A DNA stretch of 64,000 nucleotides from Blattabacterium cuenoti (lineage in GTDB: Bacteria > Bacteroidota > Bacteroidia > Flavobacteriales > Blattabacteriaceae), in NCBI RefSeq assembly GCF_014252295.1, contig NZ_CP059215.1:451681-515680 (forward strand), in the 5' to 3' direction. The position numbers were made by a program, and so were the translations under genes. A model generated the notes under the pieces. It was given only the letters and a program-made list of their open reading frames with translations, was not told the origin of the DNA and ran no database searches. This document shows positions 1 to 11,934 of this stretch, piece by piece (position 1 is the stretch's first letter; each line of letters begins with the position of its first letter).

Positions 1-1
1 G

Positions 2-295
2 TTAGATGAAGCAAAGGTATATTATTGTCATAGAAATTTAAATAGTTTACAAACTATAGGTTATAAAGAACTTTTTGAGCTTTTTTCCAGGTCCGAAGAA
101 AAAATTTGTTTGAATGAAACTATAGAAAAAATAAAAATAAATACTAGGAGATATGCTAAAAGACAGTTAACCTGGTACAGAAAAGATCCTTCTATCATAT
201 GGTTCAATCCAAAAGAAAAAAATAAGATTTTTGATTTTATTTTAAAAAAAATAGTGGGCAATACTGGATTTGAACCAGTGACCTCCTGCTTGTAA
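2..295 (+). CDS. miaA: tRNA dimethylallyltransferase, C-terminal part (5' end outside window)
   Basis: About 97 residues of the C-terminus are visible in frame 2 from the window edge. The stretch around NTRRYAKRQLTWYRKD is the conserved basic C-terminal signature of MiaA, which transfers an isopentenyl group to A37 of tRNAs reading UNN codons. The N-terminal P-loop and catalytic part lie outside the window. The frame does not stop after the family's usual end. It runs over an A8 tract (244-251) and 41 bases into the antisense strand of the tRNA-Val gene, adding about 14 residues (IVGNTGFEPVTSCL) before TAA at 293-295. One A fewer would give TAG at 252-254, exactly next to the tRNA. The identity is secure; the natural 3' end is not. 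Confidence 0.9.
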   Translation, partial: LDEAKVYYCHRNLNSLQTIGYKELFELFSRSEEKICLNETIEKIKINTRRYAKRQLTWYRKDPSIIWFNPKEKNKIFDFILKKIVGNTGFEPVTSCL

Positions 296-330
296 AACAG
301 ATGCTCTAAACCAAACTGAGCTAATTGCCC
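255..330 (-). tRNA. tRNA-Val(TAC)
   Basis: The minus strand folds as a full cloverleaf: acceptor GGGCAAT paired with ATTGCCC, D-arm with TTAGCTCAG, anticodon loop TTTACAA with anticodon TAC, T-loop TTCAAAT, discriminator A. CCA is not encoded. The anticodon stem has two G-U pairs. The gene is read in the same direction as folC, which lies upstream on this strand, and overlaps the antisense 3' end of miaA. Confidence 0.93.
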
Positions 331-390
331 TTTCCTTCCATTCATTATATTGCAATATATCCATATCTTTTCAAATGTAAGAAAAAATTT

Positions 391-1638
391 TTATATTAAT
401 ATTAATACTTCAGAAACAACAAAAGTGCTTCCACTAATTAAAATTAAATCATTTTTTGATGCTGTTCTTTTAGCAGAAAAAAAAGCATTTTTTACAGAAT
501 GAAAAAAATTTATTTTCCTACGATCTTGAAATATTTGATAAACCAATATTTTCAAATCACAAATGGGAAATTTTCTTTCAATTTTAGGTTGGCAAAAATA
601 ATAAAAAGATTGAATAGGAAAATATTTTAATAATTTTTCTACTTTTTTCTCTTTAACGAAACCTAAAACTAAATGCAATTTATTATAAGATTCTTTTTTC
701 AGTTGATGATTAATCATACAAATACCCTCTTCATTATGAGCTATATCGCAAATAATTTTTGGATAATTTTTTTGTAAAATTTGCCAACGACCTTTCAAAT
801 GTGTATTCTTTATTACATTTTGTAAACCTTTTTTTATAGATTGATTAGATATAACAATATTTTTTCTATCATGTAGAATATTTACAGTTGTTAATACAAT
901 ATTTTTATTTAAATCTTGATAATCTGCTTCAAAAGGAATTTTGTATTTGAAATCTTCCTTTTTTTTTATAGAAAAATAAATAGGTGCATTTTTTTTCAAA
1001 GCTTCTTTAAGAAAAAGAATTTTTATATCCTTTGATATTTTTCTTCCTATTATTACTGATACGTTTTTTTTGATTATTCCTGCTTTTTCTGATGCAATTT
1101 TTAATTTACTATTTCCAAGTATTTCTGTATGATCTATGCTAACATTTGTTATTACAGATATTTCTGGAATAATAAGATTAGTAGAATCTAATCTTCCTCC
1201 CAATCCAACTTCAATAATTGCGATATTAACTTTTATTTCTTTAAAATATTGAAAAGCTAAAGCTGTATTCATTTCAAAAAATGAAATTTTTTCTTTTTCT
1301 ATAAATTGTTGATTTTTTTTAATGAAATCAACAATAAAATCTTTTTCTATTAAAATTCCATTACAGGTAATTCTCTCTCTGAAATCTATTAAATGAGGAG
1401 AAGTAAATAATCCAATTTTATATTTTTCTTCTTGTAGAATAGAAGATAACATATGAACTGTAGATCCTTTCCCATTTGTTCCACCCACATGAATACTTTT
1501 AAAATGATTTTGAGGATTCCCTAAATGAAAACAAAAATTTTCTATTCTTTTTAGACCTGGTTTATATGATTTCAATCCTGATGTTTGATAAATTGGAAGA
1601 CGTTCAAAAATCCATTGTACAGTTTCTAAATAATTCAA
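391..1638 (-). CDS. folC: bifunctional dihydrofolate synthase / folylpolyglutamate synthase
   Basis: FolC is a Mur-ligase-like ATPase that joins dihydropteroate with glutamate and then adds further glutamates to folates in the cytosol. The P-loop GGTNGKGSTV (about residue 53), the following LFTSPHL and FRERI motifs, and the central GLGGRLDSTN motif are all present. The product is about 415 residues, normal for the family. I place the start at TTG 1638, giving MNYLETVQWIFERLPIYQ, because this matches the usual FolC N-terminus. The frame is also open from another TTG at 1683, which would add 15 hydrophobic residues. No ATG is available. Divergent from glnS. With 5-formyl-THF cyclo-ligase further along, it indicates an active folate pool. 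Confidence 0.92.
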   Translation of the reverse strand: MNYLETVQWIFERLPIYQTSGLKSYKPGLKRIENFCFHLGNPQNHFKSIHVGGTNGKGSTVHMLSSILQEEKYKIGLFTSPHLIDFRERITCNGILIEKDFIVDFIKKNQQFIEKEKISFFEMNTALAFQYFKEIKVNIAIIEVGLGGRLDSTNLIIPEISVITNVSIDHTEILGNSKLKIASEKAGIIKKNVSVIIGRKISKDIKILFLKEALKKNAPIYFSIKKKEDFKYKIPFEADYQDLNKNIVLTTVNILHDRKNIVISNQSIKKGLQNVIKNTHLKGRWQILQKNYPKIICDIAHNEEGICMINHQLKKESYNKLHLVLGFVKEKKVEKLLKYFPIQSFYYFCQPKIERKFPICDLKILVYQIFQDRRKINFFHSVKNAFFSAKRTASKNDLILISGSTFVVSEVLILI

Positions 1639-1731
1639 GATCCAATTATTAAAAATAATACAGCAAAAATATATTTTTTTCAAAAAATTAATTATATTCG
1701 CATTAGAATTGATTTCTAATTATTTTTTGTA

Positions 1732-3387
1732 ATAGAATCGCATCTACATTTTATTGAAAGAATTATAGAGGAAGATCTAAAAAATGGGTTTCCTGTTGAA
1801 AAAATAAAATTTCGTTTTCCTCCTGAACCAAATGGATATCTTCATATTGGACATATAAAAGCTGCATTACTTAATTTTGAGTTAGGGAAAAAGTACAGTG
1901 CTCCAGTTTATTTAAGATTTGATGATACTAATCCTATAGGAGAAAGTAGGAATTTTATAGAATCTATAAAAAAAGATATTCTTTTTTTAGGTTTTAAATG
2001 GGATAAGGAGAGCTATGCTTCAGATTATTTTCAAAAACTTTATGAATGGGCTATTAAATTAATTATAGAAAATAAAGCTTATGTAGATGATCAATCCCAA
2101 AAAATCATCCAATTTCAAAGAAAAAATCCTTTTGAACCAGGAATCGATAGTCATTATAGAAACAGATCTATAGATGAGAATTTGTTTTTATTTGAAAAAA
2201 TGAAAAACGGATTCTTTAAAGAAGGATCATGTGTTTTAAGAGCTAAAATTAATATGAGTTCTACAAATATGAACATGCGAGATCCAGTTATGTATAGAAT
2301 CCTTCAAAAAAAACATCATAAAACTGGATATCAATGGTGCATTTATCCTACCTACGATTGGACTCATGGTCAATGTGATTACATTGAACAAATATCACAT
2401 TCTTTATGTTCATTAGAATTTGAAAATAGAAAACCATTATATAATTGGTATTTACATCAAATTTATGATCACGAAAAAATAATACCTAAACAAATAGAAT
2501 TTTCAAGATTGAACTTAAGTCACACTATAACTAGTAAAAGAAAAATACAATATTTAATTGAAAAGAAAATTATTCAATCTTGGGATGATCCCCGCATTTT
2601 AACAATATCTGGAATGCGCCGTAAAGGATATACTTCAAAAGCTTTGAAAAATTTTATTCGTAAAGTAGGAATTACAAAAAGAAATAATATTATTGACATA
2701 TCTCTTCTAGAATTTTGGATTAGAGAAGATTTAAATAAAATAGCTCCAAGAGTAATGGTAGTGTTTCATCCAATAAAACTAATCATTGATAATTACACTG
2801 TAAACACCACTGAATGGATTGAAGCAGAAAATAATCCTGAAGATCCTAGTTTTGGAAAAAGAAAAATACCTTTTTCAAAATTTTTATATATTGAAAAAAA
2901 CGACTTTTTGGAAAAAAAAAGAGATAATTTTTTTCGTCTTAGTCTAGGGGAAGAAGTAAGACTTAAAAACGCTTACATTATAAAAGCTCATTCAATCATT
3001 AAAAATTATAAAGGGGAAATAAAGGAGATTCACTGTACTTATGATCCAAAAAGTAAGTCTAGAAATAAATGGGGGATCCAAGAAAAAAGAAAAATAAAAA
3101 GTACTTTACACTGGGTTTCTATAAAACATTCTTTTCCTATAGAAATTAATTTATATAATCCTCTTTTCTTGAACAGAAATCCAAATTTAGATTTTTATAC
3201 ATGTATAAATATACAATCAAAAGATAAAATTACAGGTTATGCGGAACCTTCCTTAAGAAGGGCAAAAAAAGGAGAACATTTTCAATTCCAAAGAATTGGA
3301 TATTTTTATGTAGAAAATTCTACAGTTGACAAAATCACTTTCAATAAAACAGCTTACATAAAAAATAAATGGAAAAAAACTTCATAA
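1732..3387 (+). CDS. glnS: glutaminyl-tRNA synthetase (non-canonical or uncertain start codon)
   Basis: Class I synthetase that charges tRNA-Gln. PNGYLHIGH (the HIGH signature) lies near residue 40 and a KMSKS-type TSKRK near residue 267. RFDDTNP, WCIYPTYDWTHG and HSLCSLEFE match GlnS closely, and the C-terminal beta-barrel anticodon-binding domains are present. Homology to GlnS begins at about position 1741. The frame is open from the TAA at 1717-1719, but no ATG, GTG or TTG occurs in it before TTG 2182, which would remove the HIGH motif and cannot be the start. I place the start at ATA 1732 as the best in-frame candidate; ATT codons follow later. Alternatively, one extra T in the T6 run at 1723-1728 would join an upstream TTG (1709) in frame. 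The gene converges with rpoC, with only 4 bp between stop codons. Confidence 0.88.
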   Translation: MESHLHFIERIIEEDLKNGFPVEKIKFRFPPEPNGYLHIGHIKAALLNFELGKKYSAPVYLRFDDTNPIGESRNFIESIKKDILFLGFKWDKESYASDYFQKLYEWAIKLIIENKAYVDDQSQKIIQFQRKNPFEPGIDSHYRNRSIDENLFLFEKMKNGFFKEGSCVLRAKINMSSTNMNMRDPVMYRILQKKHHKTGYQWCIYPTYDWTHGQCDYIEQISHSLCSLEFENRKPLYNWYLHQIYDHEKIIPKQIEFSRLNLSHTITSKRKIQYLIEKKIIQSWDDPRILTISGMRRKGYTSKALKNFIRKVGITKRNNIIDISLLEFWIREDLNKIAPRVMVVFHPIKLIIDNYTVNTTEWIEAENNPEDPSFGKRKIPFSKFLYIEKNDFLEKKRDNFFRLSLGEEVRLKNAYIIKAHSIIKNYKGEIKEIHCTYDPKSKSRNKWGIQEKRKIKSTLHWVSIKHSFPIEINLYNPLFLNRNPNLDFYTCINIQSKDKITGYAEPSLRRAKKGEHFQFQRIGYFYVENSTVDKITFNKTAYIKNKWKKTS

Positions 3388-3391
3388 ATTT

Positions 3392-6300
3392 TTAAACAAT
3401 TTCTGGATGAATTTTCTCATATTCTCTCAATCCAGTTCCCGCAGGGATTTTATGTCCTACTATAACATTTTCTTTCAATCCATATAAATAATCAGTTTTA
3501 CCACTTATAGCCGCTTCACTTAAAACTTTTGTTGTTTCCTGAAATGATGCTGCAGATATAAAAGATTTTGTTTGCAAAGCAGATCTTGTTATTCCTTGTA
3601 ATATAGGTCTAGCTGTAGCTGGTACAGCATTTCTTGTTTTTATTAATTTTTTGTTATTGTATTTTAGAACAGCATTTTCATTTCTTAAATCTCTATAACT
3701 AATAATATCTCCATTTTTCAAAATATTGGAATCTCCAGGATTTTCAACTACTTTCATCTGAAAAATTCTATCATTTTCTTCTATAAAATCATCTTTATAC
3801 TCTATACTCCCTTCTAAAAATTTAGTATCTCCCACATCTATAACTTCTACCTTTCTCATCATTTGTAAAACAATTACTTCAAAATGTTTATCATTAATTT
3901 TGACACCTTGTAAACGATATACCTCTTGTATTTCTTTTACTAAATATTCTTGAACGGATCTAGGTCCCCTTATATTTAAAATATCATTAGGAGTTACAGC
4001 TCCATCTGATAAAGGCATTCCTGCTTTGATATAATCATTTTCTTGAACAAGTATTTGGTTAGATAATTTAACGAGATATTTTCTAATTTCTCCTGTTTTA
4101 GATTCTACAATAATTTCTCTATTCCCTCTTTTTATTTTTCCATGACTTACTATTCCATCCATTTCTGAAACAACAGCTGGATTAGAAGGATTCCTTGCTT
4201 CAAATAATTCGGATAAACGTGGTAATCCTCCTGTAATATCTCCAGATTTAGCAGATTTTCTAGGTACTTTTACTAAAATTTTTCCCACATCTATTCTTTC
4301 TTCATCTTCCACCATTAAATGAGCACCTACTGGAAGATTATATATTTTTAATTCTTCTTTTTGACTATTCAATATTTTTAATGTTGGAACTAAATTTTTA
4401 TTTCTTACTTCCGTTATTACTTTCTCTTGAAATCCAGTTTGTTCATCTATTTCTACTTGAAAAGTGACACCTTGTTCTAAATGTTGATAAGATATAATTC
4501 CGGAAAATTCCGCAACAATAACTGCATTATATAAATCCCATTTGCATATTATGTCTCCTGTTTTTAACTGATCTCCATGTTGTACATGCAACGAAGCTCC
4601 ATAAGGTATATTATTAACCATTAGTATAGATGATTTCTTGGAATCAAAAAGTTTCATTTCTGTAGATCTAGAAACTACTATTCCTATTTCCTTGGAATCC
4701 TTTTTTGTTTTTACAAATTTTAAATCTTCAAATTCTATAATTCCATCATATTTAGATCTTATTTGTGAAGATTCCGTAATATTTCCTGCTGTTCCTCCAA
4801 CATGAAAAGTTCTCAATGTCAATTGAGTTCCTGGTTCTCCAATAGATTGTGCAGCAAGAACTCCTACAGCTTCTCCTTTTTGCACTATTTTACCTGTTGA
4901 TAAATTACGACCGTAACATTTAGAACAGATCCCCATTTTTGCTTCACATGTTAAAGGAGATCGTACTTCTACCATTTCTATTCCAGATTCATCAATTATT
5001 TTTGCTATTTTTTCATCAATCATTTTTCCGGAATCAATGATTAATTGATTATTCTTCGGAGAAAAAACATCGTTTAAAGATATACGACCTAAAATTCTAT
5101 CAAATAAAGTTTCTACTATTTCTTCATTTTTTTTCAATGCAAATATTTCTAAACCACGTAAAGTATTACAATCTTCCATTTTTATGATGACATCCTGAGC
5201 TGCATCAACTAAACGTCTAGTCAAATATCCGGCATCTGCTGTTTTTAACGCAGTATCAGCTAATCCCTTACGAGCACCGTGAGTAGATATAAAGTATTCT
5301 AAAATAGAAAGACCTTCCCTAAAATTAGATAAAATAGGATTTTCAATAATTTCTGCTCCAGATGATCCAGCTTTTTGAGGTTTTGCCATTAATCCTCGCA
5401 TCCCAGAAAGTTGACGTATTTGTTCTTTAGATCCTCTTGCTCCAGAATCTAACATCATGTAAACAGGATTAAATCCTTGTTTATCTTCTCTCATATATTT
5501 CATTACTTTCTCTGTAAGCATAGCATTTGTATTTGTCCATATATCAATAACTTGATTGTAACGTTCATTATTCGTTATCAAACCCATGTTATAATTTACT
5601 TTAACATTATCTACCTGTTTTATAGCATGATTTACCATATCTTTTTTATTGTCAGGAATGATAATATCTCCTAATCCAAAAGATAGTCCTCCTTTGAATG
5701 CATTATAAAAACCTAATTCTTTAATATCATCTAAAAAATTTGCAGTAGTTGGAACATCTGTTAATAACAATATTTTACCTATAATTTCTCTTAATGATTT
5801 CTTTGTAAGAGATTCATTTATAAATCCTACTTTTTTAGGAACTACTTGATTAAACAAAACTCTACCCACAGTTGTTTCTATAATTTTATTGAAAAATTTA
5901 TCTTCTTCACGAATATTAACTTTAACTTTAATTAAAGCATGCAAATTAACTGCTCCTTGATTATATGCTATTTCAACTTCTTCTGGTGAATAAAAAATCA
6001 GACCTTCTCCTTTGACTTTAATTTTGTTATCAGATAACAAAGGTTTTGTCATGTAATATAATCCTAGTACCATATCCTGAGAAGGAACTGTAATTGGAGA
6101 CCCGTTAGCAGGATTTAATATATTTTGAGAAGCTAACATTAAAAGTTGAGCTTCCAAAATAGCTCCATTTGATAATGGTAGATGAACGGCCATTTGATCT
6201 CCATCAAAATCTGCATTAAAAGCTGCACAAACTAAAGGATGTAATTGAATAGCTTTTCCTTCTATTAATTTTGGTTGAAAAGCTTGAATACCTAATCTAT

Positions 6301-7624
6301 GTAAAGTAGGAGCTCTATTCAATAATACAGGATGTCCTCTTAAAACATTTTCTAAAATATCCCATATCATAGGATCTCTTTTATCGATAATTTTTTTAGA
6401 AGATTTTACTGTTTTTACTATACCCCTTTCAATTAACTTACGTATAATAAATGGTTTATAAAGTTCTGCTGCCATATCTTTAGGAAGGCCACATTCATGT
6501 AATTTTAAATGAGGACCAACTACAATAACAGATCTAGCTGAATAATCTACTCTTTTCCCAAGAAGATTTTGTCTAAAACGACCTTGTTTTCCTTTTAAAG
6601 CATCTGATAAAGATTTTAGAGGACGATTAGCTTCTGATTTTACAGCAGAAATTTTTCTTGAATTATCAAAAAGAGAGTCTACTGCCTCTTGCAGCATTCT
6701 TTTTTCATTTCTCAAAATAACTTCAGGAGCTTTAATTTCTATTAATCTTTTTAAACGATTATTTCTTATAAGAACACGACGGTATAAATCTGTCATATCA
6801 GAAGCAGCATAACGTCCTCCATCTAAAGGAACTAAGGGTCTTAATTCAGGAGGGATTACAGATAATACATGAATAACCATCCAAGATGGGGTTCCACCAT
6901 TTTTTTTACCTTCTCTAAAAGCTTCTACTACTTGTAGACGTTTCAATGCTTCAATCCTTCTTTGTTTAGAAGTTTCATTATGAGCTTGATTTCTTAATTC
7001 AGAAGATAAAACATCTAAATTAATACGATTCAATAATTCTTCTATACATTCTGCTCCCATTTTTGCAATGAATTTATTTGGATCAGAATTTTCCAATTGC
7101 TGATTCCCTTTTGGGAGTTTGTTGAGGATCAGTAAATATTCCTCTTCCGTTAAAAAATCACCTTTTTGAAAATAGGATCCGTCTGAACGTAAAGATAATC
7201 CACCTTGGATAACAACATATCGCTCATAATAAATAATCATTTCAAGTTTTTTAGAAGGTAATCCTAATAAATATCCAATTTTGTTAGGAGAAGAACGAAA
7301 ACACCAAATATGAACAACAGGAACTACAAGATTTATGTGCCCCATACGTTCTCTTCTAACTTTTTTTTCAGTCACTTCAACTCCACATCTATCACAAACA
7401 ATTCCTTTATAACGAATTCTCTTATATTTTCCACATGCACATTCATAATCTTTAACAGGACCAAATATTCTTTCACAAAACAGTCCATCTCTTTCGGGCT
7501 TATGAGTTCTATAGTTTATAGTTTCTGGTTTTAATACTTCACCATGAGATTCTTTCAATATTACTTCTGGAGAAGCTAATCTAATAGTTATTTTATTAAA
7601 CTTGTTATTTTTTTTTCTACTCAT
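3392..7624 (-). CDS. rpoC: DNA-directed RNA polymerase beta' subunit
   Basis: Catalytic subunit of RNA polymerase, about 1410 residues. The N-terminal zinc finger (CACG near residue 62, CDRC near 78), the Mg-binding NADFDGDQ (near 470) and the second zinc site ([11 protein letters not shown], near 890) are all seen. [20 protein letters not shown] is the usual Bacteroidota N-terminus. I chose ATG 7624 (MSRKKNNK); the frame also opens from TTG 7642. It lies 39 bp after rpoB on the same strand. That gap holds an imperfect 15-bp tandem duplication. Being the last gene of the tuf-to-rpoC block, it ends 4 bp from the end of glnS with no visible terminator. Confidence 0.98.
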   Translation of the reverse strand: MSRKKNNKFNKITIRLASPEVILKESHGEVLKPETINYRTHKPERDGLFCERIFGPVKDYECACGKYKRIRYKGIVCDRCGVEVTEKKVRRERMGHINLVVPVVHIWCFRSSPNKIGYLLGLPSKKLEMIIYYERYVVIQGGLSLRSDGSYFQKGDFLTEEEYLLILNKLPKGNQQLENSDPNKFIAKMGAECIEELLNRINLDVLSSELRNQAHNETSKQRRIEALKRLQVVEAFREGKKNGGTPSWMVIHVLSVIPPELRPLVPLDGGRYAASDMTDLYRRVLIRNNRLKRLIEIKAPEVILRNEKRMLQEAVDSLFDNSRKISAVKSEANRPLKSLSDALKGKQGRFRQNLLGKRVDYSARSVIVVGPHLKLHECGLPKDMAAELYKPFIIRKLIERGIVKTVKSSKKIIDKRDPMIWDILENVLRGHPVLLNRAPTLHRLGIQAFQPKLIEGKAIQLHPLVCAAFNADFDGDQMAVHLPLSNGAILEAQLLMLASQNILNPANGSPITVPSQDMVLGLYYMTKPLLSDNKIKVKGEGLIFYSPEEVEIAYNQGAVNLHALIKVKVNIREEDKFFNKIIETTVGRVLFNQVVPKKVGFINESLTKKSLREIIGKILLLTDVPTTANFLDDIKELGFYNAFKGGLSFGLGDIIIPDNKKDMVNHAIKQVDNVKVNYNMGLITNNERYNQVIDIWTNTNAMLTEKVMKYMREDKQGFNPVYMMLDSGARGSKEQIRQLSGMRGLMAKPQKAGSSGAEIIENPILSNFREGLSILEYFISTHGARKGLADTALKTADAGYLTRRLVDAAQDVIIKMEDCNTLRGLEIFALKKNEEIVETLFDRILGRISLNDVFSPKNNQLIIDSGKMIDEKIAKIIDESGIEMVEVRSPLTCEAKMGICSKCYGRNLSTGKIVQKGEAVGVLAAQSIGEPGTQLTLRTFHVGGTAGNITESSQIRSKYDGIIEFEDLKFVKTKKDSKEIGIVVSRSTEMKLFDSKKSSILMVNNIPYGASLHVQHGDQLKTGDIICKWDLYNAVIVAEFSGIISYQHLEQGVTFQVEIDEQTGFQEKVITEVRNKNLVPTLKILNSQKEELKIYNLPVGAHLMVEDEERIDVGKILVKVPRKSAKSGDITGGLPRLSELFEARNPSNPAVVSEMDGIVSHGKIKRGNREIIVESKTGEIRKYLVKLSNQILVQENDYIKAGMPLSDGAVTPNDILNIRGPRSVQEYLVKEIQEVYRLQGVKINDKHFEVIVLQMMRKVEVIDVGDTKFLEGSIEYKDDFIEENDRIFQMKVVENPGDSNILKNGDIISYRDLRNENAVLKYNNKKLIKTRNAVPATARPILQGITRSALQTKSFISAASFQETTKVLSEAAISGKTDYLYGLKENVIVGHKIPAGTGLREYEKIHPEIV

Positions 7625-7663
7625 TTTTTTAACATATAACAATATAACATATAATGATAAAAA

Positions 7664-10600
7664 TCACTCTTCCAAACGGATATCTAGTCCTAATCCTTTT
7701 AATTCATAGCAAAGAACATTAAAAGATTCTGGATTGTTAGGTTCAGGCATTGGATCTCCTTTCACTATTGCTTCATAAGTTTTAGCTCTTCCAAGTACAT
7801 CATCTGATTTAACAGTCAATATTTCACGCAATATATTAGAAGATCCAAAAGCTTCCAACGCCCATACTTCCATTTCTCCAAAACGCTGACCTCCAAATTG
7901 AGCTTTACCACCTAAAGGTTGCTGAGTGATTAAAGAATAAGGTCCTATTGAACGAGCATGCATTTTATCGTCAACCATATGACCTAATTTTAACATATAT
8001 ATAACTCCAACAGTAGCAGGTTGATCAAATCTTTCTCCAGTCCCTCCATCAAATAAATAAGTTGTTCCAAAACGAGGGATTCCTGCTTTATCAGTATACT
8101 CACATATCTGATCTATCGTAGCACCATCAAATATAGGTGTTGCAAATTTTATATTTAATTCCTGTCCTGCCCATCCTAAAACAGTTTCATATATTTGTCC
8201 TATATTCATTCTAGATGGAACTCCCAATGGATTTAGAACAATGTCAACAGGAGTTCCATCTTCTAAAAATGGCATATCCTCTTCTCTAAGTATACGCGCT
8301 ACTACTCCTTTATTTCCATGTCTTCCTGCCATTTTATCTCCTACTTTTAATTTTCTTTTTTTAGCAATATATACTTTTGCCATTTTAATAATTCCAGAAG
8401 GAAGTTCATCTCCAATTGTTATGGAAAATTTTTTATGTTTTAAAGAGCTATTTAAATCTCCTACTGATATTTTATAATTATGTAAAATCTCAGAAATTAA
8501 ATTATTAATTTCAGAATCATCAGTCCAACTATCAGAATAAATTCCTATATAATCCGATATTTTTATTTTCTTAAATGTTTCTATAGTGAACTCACTTCCT
8601 TTCACTATTATTTCTTTATTCTTATCATTAAAAACGGAACTATTACATATTTTACCACTTAAAACAGAAAATAACTTCTTTAACAAGATATTATTGATAT
8701 CTAATAATTTGTTTTCATATTCTTTTTCTAAATATTCTATTCTTATTTTATCTTTATCTCTAGTTTTTTTATCTTTTATGCTTCTAGTAAAAAGCTTTGT
8801 ATCTATAACTACTCCAAATAAAGAAGGATCAGCCCTTAATGAAGCATCTTTGACGTTACCTGCTTTATCTCCAAAGATAGCTCTTAATAACTTTTCCTCT
8901 GGAGTTGGATCGGATTCTCCTTTCGGAGTTATTTTTCCAATAATAATATCACCAGGTTTTACTTCTGCACCAACTCTTATAATTCCATTTTCATCCAAAT
9001 CCTTTGTGGATTCTTCACTTACGTTAGGAATATCATTCGTGAATTCTTCCATCCCCAATTTCGTATCACGAACATCCAAAGAATACTCATCTATATGTAT
9101 AGATGTGAACCAATCTTCACTAACTACTTTTTCAGAAATTAAAACAGCATCTTCAAAGTTATATCCGTTACATGGAATAAAAGCAGCTTTCAAATTTCTA
9201 CCTAATGCTAATTCTCCATTTTCCGTAGCGTAACCTTCACATAATATTTGTCCTTTTACAACTCTTGTTCCTTTTTTTACAATAGGCTTTAAATTAATAC
9301 ATGTATTTTGATTAGTTTTTCTAAACTTAATCAAATCATAAACTTGAATATTAGGATAAAAATTAACTAAAACTTCTTTATCTGTTTTATCGTAACGGAT
9401 AATTATCTTTTTCGCATCAATATACTCTACTATTCCATTTCTTTTTGCATTAATCAAAATTCGAGAATCTCTTGCTACTTGTTTTTCCAATCCTGTTCCG
9501 ACAATAGGAGATTCAGGTTTTAGTAATGGAACTGCTTGACGCATCATATTAGATCCCATCAAAGCTCTATTAGCGTCATCATGTTCCAAAAAAGGAATTA
9601 AAGAAGCAGAAATAGAAGCTATTTGATTAGGTGCTACATCTACATAATCCACCTGATTTGATTTAACAACAGGAAAATCTCCGTCTTCTCGAGCTATAAT
9701 TCTTTCCGACAAAAAATGACCATTATGATCAATTGCATTAGCTTGTGCTATAATCTTTCCTTCTTCTTCTTCTGCACTTAAATATTTTACTTTAGATTTT
9801 ATTAAATCTACTTTTTGATTACAAACTAATCTATATGGAGTCTCTACAAATCCCATTTTATTTATTTTTGCAAATACGGATAAAGAAGATATTAATCCTA
9901 TATTCGGACCTTCTGGAGTTTCAATTGGACATAATCTACCATAATGAGAATAATTAACATCTCTTACTTCAAAACCTGCTCTTTCTCTAGATAAACCTCC
10001 TGGTCCTAAAGCTGAAAGTCTTCTTTTATGAGTTATTTCGGATAGAGGATTTGTCTGATCCATAAATTGAGATAATTGATTCGTTCCAAAAAAAGTATTT
10101 ATTACAGACGATAAAGTTTTAGCATTAATAAGGTCAACTGGCATAAAAACTTCATTATCACGAACATTCATTCTTTCTCTTATCGTTCTAGACATTCTTG
10201 CTAGTCCAATACTAAATTGAGTATACAGTTGTTCTCCTACAGTTCTAACACGTCTATTAGATAAGTGATCAATATCATCTACTTCTCTTTTAGAATTAAA
10301 TAAAGCATTCAAATGATCTACAATTGCAATAATATCTTCTTTTGTTAGAACTAAATGAGTAGGATCTATTTTCAAACCAAGACGTTTATTCAACCTATAT
10401 CTCCCTACAGGTCCTAAACTATATCTAGTATCAGAAAAAAAAAGCTTGTCTATAACTCCTCTAGCAGTTTCTTCATCTGGAGGTTCCGTATTTCTAAGTT
10501 GTCTGTAAATATATTCTACAGCTTCTTTTTCTGAATTTGTTGGATCTTTTTGTAAAGTATTATAAATAATTGAATAATCTTTTTTTCTTTCTCCTTCTTT

Positions 10601-11506
10601 ATGTAACAAAACAGTTTTTATTTCATGATCTTTCATAAGATCAATATCTTCCTGTTTTAAAAGAACATCTCTATCTATAAGAATTTCATTTTTTTCTATG
10701 GAGATTACTTCTCCTGTGTCTTCGTCTACAAAATCTTCATTCCATATTCTCAAAACTCTGGCTGCCAAAATTCTATTTTGAACATTTTTTTCATTATTTG
10801 AAATTTTTATTTCTTCGGCTAAATCAAAAATTTCCAATATATCTTTATCTCTTTCATATCCTATAGCACGTAATAAAGTTGTCATTGGTAATTTTTTTTT
10901 TCTATCAATGTATGCATACATAACATTATTAATGTCTGTAGCAAATTCTATCCAAGATCCTTTAAATGGTATAATTCTAGCAGAATAAAGTTTAGTTCCA
11001 TTAGCATGATGAGATTGACCAAAAAATACACCTGGAGATCGATGTAACTGAGATACAATAACCCTTTCTGCTCCATTAAAAATGAACGATCCAGAAGGAG
11101 TCATATAAGGACATGTCCCTAAATAAACATCTTGATAAACAGTTTCAAAATCTTCATGCTCAGGATCTGTGCAATATAATTTTAATTTAGCCTTTAAAGG
11201 TACACTATAAGTTAATCCTCTCTCAATACATTCTTCTATAGAATATCTAGGAGAATCTATAGAATAACCTTTAAATTCCAAAACAAAAGAATTTCTTGCG
11301 TCAGAAATAGGAAAATTTTCTGTAAAAGCTTTGAATAGTCCCTCATTTTTTCTATTTTCAGGTTTTGTATCTAATTGAAAAAATTCTTTAAACGATTTTA
11401 TTTGAATATCCAAAAAATCAGGATAATCAACTTGTTTTGCTACGGAAGCAAAAGTTATTCTTTCTGATATTTTTTCTGTATTCACCAATTTTAATTTAAT
11501 GGACAA
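7664..11506 (-). CDS. rpoB: DNA-directed RNA polymerase beta subunit
   Basis: 1280 residues, typical for Bacteroidota RpoB. The rifampicin pocket is intact and of the sensitive type ([20 protein letters not shown], then RLSALGPGG). The active-site segment [10 protein letters not shown] and the C-terminal [12 protein letters not shown] that meets beta' are present. The start is TTG (11506); no ATG is available, and [19 protein letters not shown] fits the family N-terminus. It follows rplL after 18 bp, so there is no room for the long attenuator or processing region found between these genes in enterobacteria. Confidence 0.98.
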   Translation of the reverse strand: MSIKLKLVNTEKISERITFASVAKQVDYPDFLDIQIKSFKEFFQLDTKPENRKNEGLFKAFTENFPISDARNSFVLEFKGYSIDSPRYSIEECIERGLTYSVPLKAKLKLYCTDPEHEDFETVYQDVYLGTCPYMTPSGSFIFNGAERVIVSQLHRSPGVFFGQSHHANGTKLYSARIIPFKGSWIEFATDINNVMYAYIDRKKKLPMTTLLRAIGYERDKDILEIFDLAEEIKISNNEKNVQNRILAARVLRIWNEDFVDEDTGEVISIEKNEILIDRDVLLKQEDIDLMKDHEIKTVLLHKEGERKKDYSIIYNTLQKDPTNSEKEAVEYIYRQLRNTEPPDEETARGVIDKLFFSDTRYSLGPVGRYRLNKRLGLKIDPTHLVLTKEDIIAIVDHLNALFNSKREVDDIDHLSNRRVRTVGEQLYTQFSIGLARMSRTIRERMNVRDNEVFMPVDLINAKTLSSVINTFFGTNQLSQFMDQTNPLSEITHKRRLSALGPGGLSRERAGFEVRDVNYSHYGRLCPIETPEGPNIGLISSLSVFAKINKMGFVETPYRLVCNQKVDLIKSKVKYLSAEEEEGKIIAQANAIDHNGHFLSERIIAREDGDFPVVKSNQVDYVDVAPNQIASISASLIPFLEHDDANRALMGSNMMRQAVPLLKPESPIVGTGLEKQVARDSRILINAKRNGIVEYIDAKKIIIRYDKTDKEVLVNFYPNIQVYDLIKFRKTNQNTCINLKPIVKKGTRVVKGQILCEGYATENGELALGRNLKAAFIPCNGYNFEDAVLISEKVVSEDWFTSIHIDEYSLDVRDTKLGMEEFTNDIPNVSEESTKDLDENGIIRVGAEVKPGDIIIGKITPKGESDPTPEEKLLRAIFGDKAGNVKDASLRADPSLFGVVIDTKLFTRSIKDKKTRDKDKIRIEYLEKEYENKLLDINNILLKKLFSVLSGKICNSSVFNDKNKEIIVKGSEFTIETFKKIKISDYIGIYSDSWTDDSEINNLISEILHNYKISVGDLNSSLKHKKFSITIGDELPSGIIKMAKVYIAKKRKLKVGDKMAGRHGNKGVVARILREEDMPFLEDGTPVDIVLNPLGVPSRMNIGQIYETVLGWAGQELNIKFATPIFDGATIDQICEYTDKAGIPRFGTTYLFDGGTGERFDQPATVGVIYMLKLGHMVDDKMHARSIGPYSLITQQPLGGKAQFGGQRFGEMEVWALEAFGSSNILREILTVKSDDVLGRAKTYEAIVKGDPMPEPNNPESFNVLCYELKGLGLDIRLEE

Positions 11507-11524
11507 TTTTTTTCAAAAATCATA

Positions 11525-11899
11525 TTATTTTAATTCTACCTCAGCTCCGACTTGCTCAAATTTATTTTTTAAATCTTCCGCTTCTTTTTTATTTACAGAT
11601 TCCTTTAATAAACTAGGAATATTGTCTACTAATTCTTTAGATTCTTTTAACCCTTTTCCCGTGATTTCTTTTACTAACTTCACTACAGATAATTTTGAAC
11701 TACCGGATGATTTCAATACTATATTAAAAATGCTTTTTTCTTCTTTTTGAGGTATCTTTTCTTCTTTTTGAGAAGAAATTTTTACTGAATTTTCTATGTT
11801 AGATGGCTCTATTCCATATTTTTTTTTTAAAATAGAGGCTAATTCATTAACTTGTTTAACAGTTAAATTAACTAATTGTTTTGCCAAATTTTCTATCAT
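11525..11899 (-). CDS. rplL: 50S ribosomal protein L7/L12 (bL12)
   Basis: 124 residues: an N-terminal dimerisation helix pair (LAKQLVNLTVKQVNELASIL), a flexible Lys/Glu/Ser-rich linker (about 40-58), and the conserved C-terminal globular domain with KLSVVKLVKEITGKGLKES, which contacts translation factors. It forms the ribosomal stalk on L10 (rplJ, immediately upstream). The linker is rich in charged residues rather than Ala, as expected in an AT-rich genome. Confidence 0.97.
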   Translation of the reverse strand: MIENLAKQLVNLTVKQVNELASILKKKYGIEPSNIENSVKISSQKEEKIPQKEEKSIFNIVLKSSGSSKLSVVKLVKEITGKGLKESKELVDNIPSLLKESVNKKEAEDLKNKFEQVGAEVELK

Positions 11900-11934
11900 A
11901 TTATTATTTTGTTTTTAATTATTTAGATTTAAAA

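Noticed and set aside
61-345. 94-residue minus-strand ORF over tRNA-Val and miaA
   Set aside because: It reads through the tRNA itself and antisense to the conserved miaA C-terminus.
8586-9233. 215-residue plus-strand ORF inside rpoB
   Set aside because: Antisense shadow of a highly conserved essential gene.
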